The notes below the pieces were generated by a model. It searched no databases. It was not told the origin of the DNA and saw nothing but the letters and a program-made list of their open reading frames with translations. The position numbers and the translations under genes were made by a program. From assembly GCA_964355085.1 (NCBI GenBank), contig CAYHBW010000003.1:1-48937 (forward strand): DNA of 48,937 bases. The letters are read 5' to 3'. Numbering within the stretch: the first letter of the stretch is position 1; every line of letters starts with the position of its first letter. This stretch comes from REEB48 sp964355085 (GTDB lineage Bacteria > Patescibacteriota > Minisyncoccia > UBA6257 > 02-FULL-45-10c). Shown here one piece after another: positions 37,379 to 44,523 of this stretch.

Positions 37379-37954
37379 ATGGTTTTCGAGACGCATATCA
37401 CTGTCGACGCTGCGAAGATCCAACGCTGGAAGGAATTTTGCGCGGATGCTTTCATTAAGCCGCTTCTCATCCAGCTCTCTCACGGAGAAAATCCGAGGCA
37501 GCTGATGTGCTCCGCCCCTTTTTCCGCGGATCATGATGAGGGCGAACATAAGTCCATGGAGCTTCGGAAGAAAGTCGAGGCGGCCGGATTCAGGGTTCTG
37601 CGGGTGAAGCTGGAATGTCCGCTCGATTATTCCGCGATGTTCCATTATCCGGCCTATTACGAATTCCACATGAAACTGATGCTGGATGAAGCCGGAGCGA
37701 AAAAAATCCCGGCCGTATGCCAGGAATTGGGATTGCGCGCAAGCCGGAATCTTTTCTCGGCAGGCGACGGTTTGCAGAAATGGTATCTTACCGGCAGAGA
37801 CTACATGAGGAACATGATGATCGTAAAGACGGAATTTGAAAGATCGCATCGCCTTACCGAGCAATATCTGGAAGTGGATGGCATGGATATGGAATGCGTG
37901 ATATTCGATACTAATCCCGGTCTTGACCTCGGATGGATTGAAAAATCCGGCTGA
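37379..37954 (+). CDS. Orphan protein, 191 aa
   Basis: Unrecognised cytoplasmic protein beginning FETHITVDAAKIQRWKEFC, with KKVEAAGFRVLRVKLECPLD and YYEFHMKLMLDEA segments. The THITVD start, the repeat of a FRVLRVKLE strand and the EFHMKL strand suggest two related alpha/beta halves, though this is only visual. ATG 37379 follows ACGGAGGCGA. The terminator stem overlaps the stop. It sits between groEL and folA. Confidence 0.72.
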   Translation: MVFETHITVDAAKIQRWKEFCADAFIKPLLIQLSHGENPRQLMCSAPFSADHDEGEHKSMELRKKVEAAGFRVLRVKLECPLDYSAMFHYPAYYEFHMKLMLDEAGAKKIPAVCQELGLRASRNLFSAGDGLQKWYLTGRDYMRNMMIVKTEFERSHRLTEQYLEVDGMDMECVIFDTNPGLDLGWIEKSG

Positions 37955-37972
37955 AAAGCCGGTTTTTTATTT
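37947..37972 (+). terminator. Terminator of the 191-aa gene after groEL
   Basis: CCGGCT-GAAA-AGCCGG followed by TTTTTTATTT; the TGA stop is in the stem-loop. Confidence 0.85.
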
Positions 37973-38455
37973 CTCTAAATTTAGAAAAGCATATCCGAGT
38001 CCGTCTTCCGTCCGTTCTTCGCGGGATATCACTTTTTGGAAATCACTGAAATCAGGAAAAAATGCGTCTCCTTCTGCGTCATCATATACGACAGTGAGAT
38101 AAAGTCTGTCCGCATACGGCAATGCCTGTCTGTATATCTCTCCTCCGCCGAGAATGAAAATTTCCGATGGTTCGATTTTCCCGGCTTCTTCGAGCGCCGA
38201 TTCCAAAGACGGGGAGATGATGCATCCGGGCGCTTCGAAACCGGGATTCCTCGTGATTACGATATTAGTGCGGTTGGGGAGCGGCCGTCCGATCGATTCG
38301 AAAGTTTTCCGACCCATTATGACGGCATGGCCGCTTGTGATCGCCTTGAATCTTTTCAGATCTTCCGGAATTTTCCAGAGAAGACGGTTGTTTTTTCCGA
38401 TTACGCGGGTTTTTTCTCCTAACGCGGCAATCATGCTGATTTTCGGCTTGTTCAT
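37967..38455 (-). CDS. folA: Dihydrofolate reductase
   Basis: Reduces dihydrofolate to tetrahydrofolate with NADPH. ISMIAALGEKTRVIGKNNRL, LLWKIPEDLKRFKAITSGHA and IMGRKTFESIGRPLPNRTNI are diagnostic; GGGEIYRQALPYADRLYLT follows. 162 aa. It is the last gene of a minus-strand run with the dUTPase-like and thymidylate-synthase-like genes, regenerating the folate oxidised by the latter. A perfect 8-bp hairpin lies between it and the upstream gene. Confidence 0.96.
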   Translation of the reverse strand: MNKPKISMIAALGEKTRVIGKNNRLLWKIPEDLKRFKAITSGHAVIMGRKTFESIGRPLPNRTNIVITRNPGFEAPGCIISPSLESALEEAGKIEPSEIFILGGGEIYRQALPYADRLYLTVVYDDAEGDAFFPDFSDFQKVISREERTEDGLGYAFLNLEK

Positions 38456-38472
38456 TCGGCTCGCAAACGCGG

Positions 38473-38495
38473 ATATTGTCCTTTCAAGACAATAT
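38473..38495 (-). promoter_or_regulatory. Hairpin between the dUTPase-like gene and folA
   Basis: ATATTGTC pairs with GACAATAT (38473-38480 with 38488-38495) around a 7-nt loop. No T tract follows, so it may be an operator or mRNA stabiliser rather than a terminator. Confidence 0.4.
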
Positions 38496-38506
38496 TCCCG
38501 TCGTGT

Positions 38507-39142
38507 TTAAATATCAAGTTTATGTTCGGATTTGAGCTTTTTGATGTCTCCTTTGAGGATGAGATCCACTTCCAGCTGTTCTTCTTTTGCGGCGCCGTCG
38601 ATTATATCCCGCTTGTGATATCTACTCTTTCTCGGATCGACTGTATCTTTCAATTCTTCAAAAACAAGCTGGCAGACGCGCTCTCCGGGATAAAGCCGGA
38701 TGATCTGCGACCTCGTATTGTTGCGAACAGGCAAAGTCAGCTGTCCTTCATATCCCGAATCGATTATCCCCGTGAGATCCAATGAAAGTCCTTTGCGGTT
38801 CGTCGATGAGCGTGGATACAGAACGGCCATCAGGTCTGTCGGAATTTTCACGGACTCGAATGAAGAGATGATTATGTACTCCTGCGGAAGAAGATCGAAA
38901 TATTGTCCCTGCTCCAGTTCCAGGATTTCAAAAAATTCCGAACCGTGGTTTTCCAGAGGATTGATGATAAGCGCCTCCCGTCCTTTCGGAGTCATGCGGA
39001 ACATCTTCGGAATCATGAAAGTGAACCCGAGACGAAGGTCTACGGAATGCGATTGCAGCTGGAAAGAATCCAACCCCGGGACAAATCCGATATCGCCGGC
39101 TTTCGTCCGTTCCAGTATCTGTTTTTTAGTCAAAACTGCCAT
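38507..39142 (-). CDS. dcd: dUTPase / dCTP deaminase family protein
   Basis: Trimeric all-beta nucleotide hydrolase family. Motifs: SHSVDLRLG near residue 31, PRSSTNRKGL at 110-119, TGIIDSGYEGQL at 124-135 and YPGERVCQLVF at 151-161. The position of the catalytic Glu of dCTP deaminases (VLE) is P138 here, while IDSGYEGQ closely resembles the IDSDYQGQ motif of dUTPases, so dUTP hydrolysis is the better guess. I start at ATG 39142; TATAAT (39149-39154) ends 6 nt before it. The frame upstream overlaps the next gene. Confidence 0.85.
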   Translation of the reverse strand: MAVLTKKQILERTKAGDIGFVPGLDSFQLQSHSVDLRLGFTFMIPKMFRMTPKGREALIINPLENHGSEFFEILELEQGQYFDLLPQEYIIISSFESVKIPTDLMAVLYPRSSTNRKGLSLDLTGIIDSGYEGQLTLPVRNNTRSQIIRLYPGERVCQLVFEELKDTVDPRKSRYHKRDIIDGAAKEEQLEVDLILKGDIKKLKSEHKLDI

Positions 39143-39149
39143 TTGTTCA

Positions 39150-39986
39150 TTATAATACAATTTCCAATCCTTTGATCGCGTCGTTCGGTCCATACTGTCC
39201 GGCAAGATTCCCGACTATCTCCGAAACAAGTTCCGCATCTCCGCGCTCGGCTCTCGAAAATGAATTTTCCGGAAGGTTCAGGACTATCGGCTGATGGTCG
39301 TTATTCCGCCTGATCATTTCTTCCGCGGCCGGATAATGTATGTCATATACGTGAGCGTTGGAAATCGAGTGGGAATATGTCCCGACCCGCACTCCGAGTT
39401 CCTGGGCGATGATGGCCTGCAGAAGCGCGAATCCGGCGACGTCATGCGGGAAACCGAGTATCATGTCGTTGGAACGCACCATATTGTGGAGATTGAGCCG
39501 CCCGCCGATTATATTCACAGTGAAAGTATACGGGCAGGGGACGTTCTTCTTCGCAACTCCTCCAAGTCCGTCGCTGCCGGGATCCCAGGTCACGACTACG
39601 CCATGACGGGAGCTCGGTTCGCGCTTGAGAAGTTCGATGAGTTTTTTGAGCTGGTCTCTTCCGAAATGTTTTCTCCATCTGTATCCGTAGGCGACAGTCA
39701 CGACATCGCCCGGGTTGGTGAATCCGTCCCAGATTTTCGTAAATTCACGCAGAAAATCAGCCGGCTTGCGGCTTCCCATTATGAACCAGACCTGTTCAGC
39801 CACAAAAACTCTTATCGGAATTTTACGAAGCGCAAGGATCGGAAAACCGTCCCGCTCGATATCAAGAGAAAAGTGCAATCCCGCCAATGCCGAGGTTTCA
39901 TGTCCGGTGCGCTCATTTTTTTCCCGCACTCCTTCGGACATTATGCCTTTCAGCATTCCCCGGTATATTTCATCGAACTTTGCCAT
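39150..39986 (-). CDS. thyA: Thymidylate synthase-fold enzyme with dCMP-type Asp
   Basis: Folate-dependent pyrimidine methyltransferase family. DGFPILALRKIP, FVAEQVWFIMG and SSRHGVVVTW match ThyA, the nucleophile is C151 (VPCPYTF), and MVRSNDMILGFPHDVAGFA aligns with the RSxDxxLGxPFN motif. The Asn that recognises the uracil ring is D182, as in phage dCMP hydroxymethylases. HVYDIH keeps the HxY pair. 278 aa from ATG 39986; TAAAAT (39995-40000) ends 8 nt before it. The neighbouring DHFR argues for a THF-oxidising methylation. Substrate (dUMP or dCMP) is open. Confidence 0.85.
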   Translation of the reverse strand: MAKFDEIYRGMLKGIMSEGVREKNERTGHETSALAGLHFSLDIERDGFPILALRKIPIRVFVAEQVWFIMGSRKPADFLREFTKIWDGFTNPGDVVTVAYGYRWRKHFGRDQLKKLIELLKREPSSRHGVVVTWDPGSDGLGGVAKKNVPCPYTFTVNIIGGRLNLHNMVRSNDMILGFPHDVAGFALLQAIIAQELGVRVGTYSHSISNAHVYDIHYPAAEEMIRRNNDHQPIVLNLPENSFSRAERGDAELVSEIVGNLAGQYGPNDAIKGLEIVL

Positions 39987-40024
39987 TTGTTTAAATTTTA
40001 TGTCGGATTTGTTAAAATGTCTAT

Positions 40025-40516
40025 ATGAAAAAAATAGAGTATCCTTACATGCCGCCTGACCGGAGAATCCATTACGTTCCGGCCGGGAATGAATACATGC
40101 AACTTGCCAAAAAATTTTCAAAGGAGAATTCGCTGGACAAGACGATGCCGACTACAAGCGTGCTCGTAAGAGACGGAAAAGTCATCGCGATGGGAGCCAA
40201 CGGGAGCGATTATCACAGAAACAATATTTGCGAGAGAGTGAAACAGAAAATCCCGACCGGCCAGGGATACGAACTGTGCGAAGGATGCCATCCGAAAAAT
40301 CACAGCGAATCGAAAGCGATCCGGGATGCGATCGCTAAAAATGAGAAAGTCGAAGGCGCCGATCTTTATCTTTGGGGGCATTGGTGGTGCTGCCAGCCAT
40401 GCTGGGATGCCATGCTTTCCCACAATATAGCGAATGTGTACCTGATGGAGGGAAGCGAGAAATTTTTCGACAAGAATCATCCGGAAAATATCGTCGGTCG
40501 GCAATTTGAAGACTAA
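40025..40516 (+). CDS. dCMP deaminase-like zinc deaminase
   Basis: Cytidine-deaminase-fold enzyme. The zinc/catalytic motif is HSE at residues 93-95 (NHSESKAIRD, usually HAE) with CCQPCW at 122-127 giving the Cys pair (C123, C126); an extra CEGCH stands before it. Probably deaminates dCMP or a 5-substituted dCMP. TAAAAT (40013-40018) ends 6 nt before ATG; its promoter is back to back with that of the thymidylate-synthase-like gene in a 38-nt gap. glyA follows 9 nt downstream. Confidence 0.88.
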   Translation: MKKIEYPYMPPDRRIHYVPAGNEYMQLAKKFSKENSLDKTMPTTSVLVRDGKVIAMGANGSDYHRNNICERVKQKIPTGQGYELCEGCHPKNHSESKAIRDAIAKNEKVEGADLYLWGHWWCCQPCWDAMLSHNIANVYLMEGSEKFFDKNHPENIVGRQFED

Positions 40517-40525
40517 AAGAATATC

Positions 40526-41719
40526 ATGAAAGACAAAAAGATACAGAAACTCCTTGTGCAGGAACGGAAACGTCAAAAAAACGCCATAAATCTGATTGCG
40601 TCGGAAAATTTTGTTTCCAAAGATGTTCTTGAGGCGCTCGGATCCGAACTCACGAATAAATACGCCGAGGGTTATCCCGGCAAGCGCTATTACGGCGGCA
40701 ATGAAGTAGTGGATGAGATAGAAACGCTTTGTCAGCAGCGAGCATTGAAGCTTTTCGGACTTTCGGCGGATAAATGGCATGTGAATGTCCAGCCGCTTTC
40801 CGGTTCTCCCGCGAATGTCGCCGTATACACCGCGCTTGTTCCGCAGGGAGGAAAGATAATGGGCATGGCTTTGGATCAGGGCGGTCATCTTACCCACGGC
40901 CATAAAGTTTCTGCTACCGGAAAATTCTGGCAGCAAGTTCCTTACGGCTTGGATAAAAAAACCGAAACACTGAATTATGACGAATTGAAAAAAATGGCGG
41001 TTGAAAACAGGCCGGACATCATCGTGGCCGGATTCACCGCTTATCCTCGCATAGTGGACTTCAAGAAGTTCCGGGAAATATCCGATTCCGCTGGCGCATA
41101 TCTCATGGTTGACATGTCTCACTTTGCGGGACTGGTCGCCGGGAAAGTTTATCCGTCTCCATTTGAATATGCGGATATCGTGACTACGACCGTCCATAAA
41201 ACCCTGCGCGGACCGAGAAGCGCCATGATTTTTTCAAGATCGGAAGTTCAAAGCAAAAATTCCAAAGGTTCGATTTCTTCTGCGATCGATAAAGCGGTTT
41301 TTCCGGGTCTCCAAGGCGGACCGCACATGAACCAGATCGCCGCGGTAGCCGTCGCCCTAAAAGAAGCCGATTCTCCGGCTTTCAGGAAATATGCGAAGCA
41401 GGTGGTTGAAAACGCCCGGACTCTTGCGGATGAATTGAAGAAATACGGCTGGCGGATCATCTCCGGAGGCACGGATACGCATCTCATACTTATGGACACC
41501 TGGATGGACGGGAAGGGAATTCCCGGCAAGGAAGCGGGAGATCGCCTGGAGAAAACCGGGATCATAGTCAACAAAAACGCGATTCCTTATGATACCCGCC
41601 CGCCATTTGATCCTTCCGGAATCCGCATGGGCTCGGCCGCCGAAACCACCCGCGGGAAAAAAGGAAAAGATTTCAAAAAAATCGCCGCGCGCATCAACGA
41701 AGTGCTTTCGAAAAAATAG
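40526..41719 (+). CDS. glyA: Serine hydroxymethyltransferase
   Basis: PLP enzyme that makes 5,10-methylene-THF from serine and THF, the one-carbon donor for thymidylate formation. NLIASENFVSKDVLEALGSE, NKYAEGYPGKRYYGGNEVVD, VDMSHFAGLVAGKVYPSP and the PLP lysine K225 in TTTVHKTLRGPRS are diagnostic. 397 aa, slightly short. It is cotranscribed with the deaminase gene; with folA and the thyA homologue opposite, the whole thymidylate cycle is encoded within 4 kb. Confidence 0.97.
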   Translation: MKDKKIQKLLVQERKRQKNAINLIASENFVSKDVLEALGSELTNKYAEGYPGKRYYGGNEVVDEIETLCQQRALKLFGLSADKWHVNVQPLSGSPANVAVYTALVPQGGKIMGMALDQGGHLTHGHKVSATGKFWQQVPYGLDKKTETLNYDELKKMAVENRPDIIVAGFTAYPRIVDFKKFREISDSAGAYLMVDMSHFAGLVAGKVYPSPFEYADIVTTTVHKTLRGPRSAMIFSRSEVQSKNSKGSISSAIDKAVFPGLQGGPHMNQIAAVAVALKEADSPAFRKYAKQVVENARTLADELKKYGWRIISGGTDTHLILMDTWMDGKGIPGKEAGDRLEKTGIIVNKNAIPYDTRPPFDPSGIRMGSAAETTRGKKGKDFKKIAARINEVLSKK

Positions 41720-41727
41720 GCGCGTGA

Positions 41728-41756
41728 TTGACCGGTAATTTCTTTTGCATTAAACT
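41728..41756 (+). promoter_or_regulatory. Promoter of the secreted-protein gene
   Basis: TTGACC (41728-41733), 17-nt spacer, TAAACT (41751-41756). Confidence 0.65.
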
Positions 41757-41786
41757 GCCATCAGAACACCTGAAGACGGGAACGCG

Positions 41787-42250
41787 ATGAAAAGAATCCT
41801 GATCGTCCTCGCTCTTTCCGCTCTCTCATTTCCGGTATATGCCGAATCGCCGACAAATGATAAAAACTCCGACTCCGGAAAAGCGTTTCTCAATCTGCCG
41901 TTCAAGAGCGTCCAAACAACCGGTGGCAGCACATGTTCCGTCAATTTTCATGACGTGACAGTTGAGAACAATATAAGAAACATTTCCGTGGATATCGACT
42001 CCGTAACAGTCCTCTTGATCCAGAGCCCGGAAATCTATACGACTCTGGACCTGCATNNNNNNNNNNTGGCGCGCGGGAATATACCTACGGATGGATCAAT
42101 GCCGAAAAAGCAGTCGTCGTCGTCCGCCAAAAAACAGACTTGGATGCCTGGAAGAAATTTCTTCTGAAGAAAAAGGTTGAGCGGGATGAATGGCGTAAAT
42201 ATTGGCTCCACCCGACACGCGTCCTCCCATCAGAATTTCAATCCCCATAA
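41787..42250 (+). CDS. Secreted hypothetical protein, broken by an assembly gap
   Basis: Signal peptide (MKRILIVLALSALSFPVYA, residues 1-19) followed by TTGGSTCSVNFHDVTVENNI. Ten Ns at 42057-42066 interrupt it. Beyond the gap a frame with a different phase reads REYTYGWINAEKAVVVVRQK and DLDAWKKFLLKKKVERDEW, ending at TAA 42250, where a terminator overlaps. The gap length is therefore not the true one, and I treat both parts as one gene. The ribosome binding site is weak. Unrecognised family. Confidence 0.6.
42057..42066. other. Assembly gap (10 N)
   Basis: Ten undetermined bases; the size is probably a placeholder, since the coding frame changes across it. Confidence 0.95.
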
Positions 42251-42268
42251 AAGGGGATTTTTTATTTT
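42240..42268 (+). terminator. Terminator overlapping the secreted-protein stop
   Basis: AATCCCC-ATAAA-AGGGGATT followed by TTTTATTTT. Confidence 0.85.
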
Positions 42269-42269
42269 A

Positions 42270-42350
42270 AAACCCAGTAGTTAGAATCTAAATTTGTATA
42301 TGGTATTTATGATTACTAAATTCTAGCTACTAAATACTAGTTACTATATT
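42270..42350. repeat. Low-complexity spacer, CTAGTTACTAAA family
   Basis: Degenerate words (AGTAGTTAGAATCTAAA, ATTCTAGCTACTAAATACTAG) upstream of lemA. Confidence 0.5.
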
Positions 42351-42365
42351 TGCTATAATATATTC

Positions 42366-42923
42366 ATGAACAATCTATATTACATTTCACTGGGCGCATT
42401 ATTATTAGTTGTTTTGTGGCTGGTCGCGACATTCAATTCGCTTGTCAGATATCGCAATCGGGCGAAAGAAGCGCTTTCTGACATCGATGTCCAGTTAAAA
42501 CGCCGTTTTGATCTGATCCCGAATCTTATCGAGACAGTCAAAGGATACATGTCCCATGAAAAGTCAGTTCTTGAAAATGTGACAAAGGCGCGGACATCAG
42601 TCATGAATATGGACGGTAATCCGCTTAAGCGTGATAAAGCCGAGTCGCAGCTTTCAAATACTTTGAAAACTCTGTTCGCAGTTTCCGAGAACTATCCTGA
42701 TCTGAAAGCGAATACTAATTTTTTGGAACTGCAGAGAGAACTCGCTGACACGGAAAACAAGATCCAGGCCTCCCGCCGGTTCTATAACACGATGGTCATG
42801 TCATTGAATACCGCAGTCCAGAGTTTCCCGACAAATCTTTTTACCAAAGCATTCGGCTTTTCCGAAGAAAAATTCTTTGAAGCCGCTGAAGGCGAAAAAG
42901 CCCCAGTGAAGGTAAACTTTTAA
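42366..42923 (+). CDS. lemA: LemA family protein
   Basis: Membrane-anchored helical protein. An N-terminal transmembrane helix (residues 5-23) is followed by the family core ATFNSLVRYRNRAKEALSDI, DVQLKRRFDLIPNLIETVKG and DTENKIQASRRFYNTMVMSL. 185 aa, typical; molecular role unknown although often linked to HtpX. TATAAT (42354-42359) ends 6 nt before ATG. htpX follows after 38 nt. Confidence 0.96.
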   Translation: MNNLYYISLGALLLVVLWLVATFNSLVRYRNRAKEALSDIDVQLKRRFDLIPNLIETVKGYMSHEKSVLENVTKARTSVMNMDGNPLKRDKAESQLSNTLKTLFAVSENYPDLKANTNFLELQRELADTENKIQASRRFYNTMVMSLNTAVQSFPTNLFTKAFGFSEEKFFEAAEGEKAPVKVNF

Positions 42924-42960
42924 AGTTATTCAGTTTTTCCGTTCTTAGGTTCTTTCGTAA
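42924..42960. repeat. GAAACGGAAGAAC-family spacer (inverse)
   Basis: GTTATTCAGTTTTTCCGTTC is the inverse complement of the spacer words before scpA (18 of 20 bases). Confidence 0.55.
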
Positions 42961-42961
42961 T

Positions 42962-43855
42962 ATGTCTAATCTGTATACCCATAAGGATTCAAACATCCGC
43001 AAAACTTGGCTGCTTTTCACGCTGTTTTTCGGCATTGTCATGGCGATCGGATGGGTATTTTCGCAGGCGTACGGCGATCCGTCGATTCTCTACATTGCGG
43101 TTATTTTCAGCATGGGAATGAGCGTCACAAGTTATTGGTTTTCCGATAAGATAGTTCTGCAGATGTCCAATGCCAAGCCGGTGAGCAAGGAAAACGCCAA
43201 GGAGCTCTATAATATTGTTGAAAATCTCTGCATCACCGCCGGTCTTCCGGTTCCGAAAATTTACATAATAAATGAAGATGTTCCGAACGCTTTTGCGACC
43301 GGACGAAATCCGGAACATGCGGTGGTGGCGGTTACGACCGGATTATTGGACAGATTAGACAGATCTGAATTAGAAGGCGTACTTGCGCATGAGCTTTCTC
43401 ATATCGGCAACCTGGATATGCTGATCTCTACAGCGGCAGTCATTCTCGTGGGATTCATTTCAATCGCTTCGGATTTTTTCATGCGCTCGCTTTGGTGGCG
43501 AGGCAGGGGAGACAGGCGCGATATGCATCCGGTTCTGATTCTCATCGGAGTTGTCCTTGCTATTCTGGCGCCGATCGCCGGAACTTTGATGAGATTGGCG
43601 ATTTCCCGGAAACGCGAACTTCTTGCTGATGCTTCCGGCGCGCTTTTGACCCGCTATCCGGAAGGACTTGCATCTGCGCTTGAAAAAATCTCCAAAGATC
43701 CCCGCCCGATGCGATCCGCAACCAATACGACCGCGCATCTCTGGTTCGACGATCCTTTTGATAACAAACCGAGAAAGCCCCTATTCCATAATCTTTTCCT
43801 GACCCACCCCCCGGTAAAAGAGAGGGTTGAGGCATTGCGCGGGATTAAAATTTAG
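42962..43855 (+). CDS. htpX: Membrane zinc protease HtpX homologue (M48)
   Basis: Integral membrane metalloprotease for quality control of membrane proteins. Two N-terminal helices, then PKIYIINEDVPNAFATGRNP, the zinc motif HELSH at 143-147, two further helices, and the third ligand Glu in SRKRELLADASGALLTRYPE. FLTHPPVKERVEALRGI closes the protein. 297 aa, complete. Paired with lemA. Confidence 0.97.
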   Translation: MSNLYTHKDSNIRKTWLLFTLFFGIVMAIGWVFSQAYGDPSILYIAVIFSMGMSVTSYWFSDKIVLQMSNAKPVSKENAKELYNIVENLCITAGLPVPKIYIINEDVPNAFATGRNPEHAVVAVTTGLLDRLDRSELEGVLAHELSHIGNLDMLISTAAVILVGFISIASDFFMRSLWWRGRGDRRDMHPVLILIGVVLAILAPIAGTLMRLAISRKRELLADASGALLTRYPEGLASALEKISKDPRPMRSATNTTAHLWFDDPFDNKPRKPLFHNLFLTHPPVKERVEALRGIKI

Positions 43856-43857
43856 CA

Positions 43858-43885
43858 TTGACAGATATTCATTATTTAGTAATAT
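43858..43885 (+). promoter_or_regulatory. Promoter of the 68-aa membrane protein
   Basis: TTGACA (43858-43863), 16-nt spacer, TAATAT. Confidence 0.65.
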
Positions 43886-43921
43886 ATTTTTAGCTCCTAA
43901 TCCTTCTAAAAGGGGTGGCGC

Positions 43922-44128
43922 ATGACCATAATTGAGGCCCACTGTCTTCTCTGGTTGCTCATCGCGATTCTTTCGGGAGTTGCAGCGTTCGGTTGCTTCC
44001 TTAGATTTGATGCCGGTCCTGGATGGGTATTTAATCTTTGGATGCCATTAGCCATCGTAAGCAAGCTCTTTTCTTTGCTATTTGCCATTTCTTTCATTAT
44101 TAAGCTCTTAAAATATTGCTTTCAATAA
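43922..44128 (+). CDS. Two-helix membrane mini-protein, 68 aa
   Basis: Two hydrophobic helices (LLWLLIAILSGVAAFGCFL and PLAIVSKLFSLLFAISFII) separated by a short loop (RFDAGPGWVFNLWM). ATG 43922 follows AAAGGGGTGG. Its own promoter and terminator. It resembles the other two-helix mini-proteins at 17298 and 30862 in size and layout, not in sequence. Function unknown. Confidence 0.68.
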   Translation: MTIIEAHCLLWLLIAILSGVAAFGCFLRFDAGPGWVFNLWMPLAIVSKLFSLLFAISFIIKLLKYCFQ

Positions 44129-44132
44129 CTTC

Positions 44133-44160
44133 AAGCCACCCAAAAGGTGGCTTTATATTT
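44133..44160 (+). terminator. Terminator of the 68-aa gene
   Basis: AAGCCACC-CAAAA-GGTGGCTT followed by TATATTT. Confidence 0.8.
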
Positions 44161-44210
44161 GAAAATTAATTGATTTCGTTGTAAATTATCAATTAGTTAT
44201 CGTTTGGCTA

Positions 44211-44253
44211 AATTCCGCTTCGCGGAATCGCCCGACGATAAAATGGTATTTTA
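44211..44253. other. Two hairpins upstream of tRNA-Ser
   Basis: ATTCCGC-TTC-GCGGAAT and CGATAAAAT-GGT-ATTTTATCG lie directly before the tRNA. Their role is unknown; the rest of 44161-44259 shows nothing else. Confidence 0.5.
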
Positions 44254-44259
44254 TCGTTT

Positions 44260-44348
44260 AGGGAGGCGTCGCATAGCGGTCTAGTGCACCACCTTGGAAA
44301 GGTGGCATACCCGAAAGGGTATCAAAGGTTCGAATCCTTTCGCCTCCG
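44260..44348 (+). tRNA. tRNA-Ser (GGA anticodon)
   Basis: Acceptor GGAGGCG/CGCCTCC, anticodon stem CCACC/GGTGG with loop TTGGAAA (anticodon GGA), long class II variable arm (ATACCC-GAAA-GGGTAT), T arm AAAGG-TTCGAAT-CCTTT. CCA not encoded. 89 nt. Confidence 0.95.
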
Positions 44349-44357
44349 CAAAAATTA

Positions 44358-44392
44358 AAAACGGACTAGTTCCGTTTTTATATTTTTTTTGG
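44358..44392 (+). terminator. tRNA-Ser terminator
   Basis: AAAACGGA..TCCGTTTT followed by TATATTTTTTTT. Confidence 0.8.
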
Positions 44393-44449
44393 CGAAGATT
44401 CGAACCGGGAGAATCCCTGCTCGCCTTTGGAAGGCTTTCGCCTTCGTTA
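44391..44449 (-). repeat. tRNA 3'-half-like relic containing repeat copy A
   Basis: On the minus strand the stretch ends in GGTTCGAATCTTCGCCA, like a T arm plus acceptor 3' strand, and begins with TTCCAAAG, like an anticodon loop. 44411-44446 is repeated at 46430-46465 with 30 of 36 identical bases, all six differences being transitions. Confidence 0.45.
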
Positions 44450-44523
44450 GAACTACTTTGGGCGTTGAAGTTTCGCCTTTAGGAAAAATAGACGATGACT
44501 GATCGTGATATGATATAATTATC

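Noticed and set aside
39142..40121. Longer N-termini for the dcd-like (to 39205) and thyA-like (to 40121) genes
   Set aside because: The extensions overlap the neighbouring gene or the divergent promoter region, and the chosen ATGs follow -10 boxes at 6-8 nt and align with family starts.
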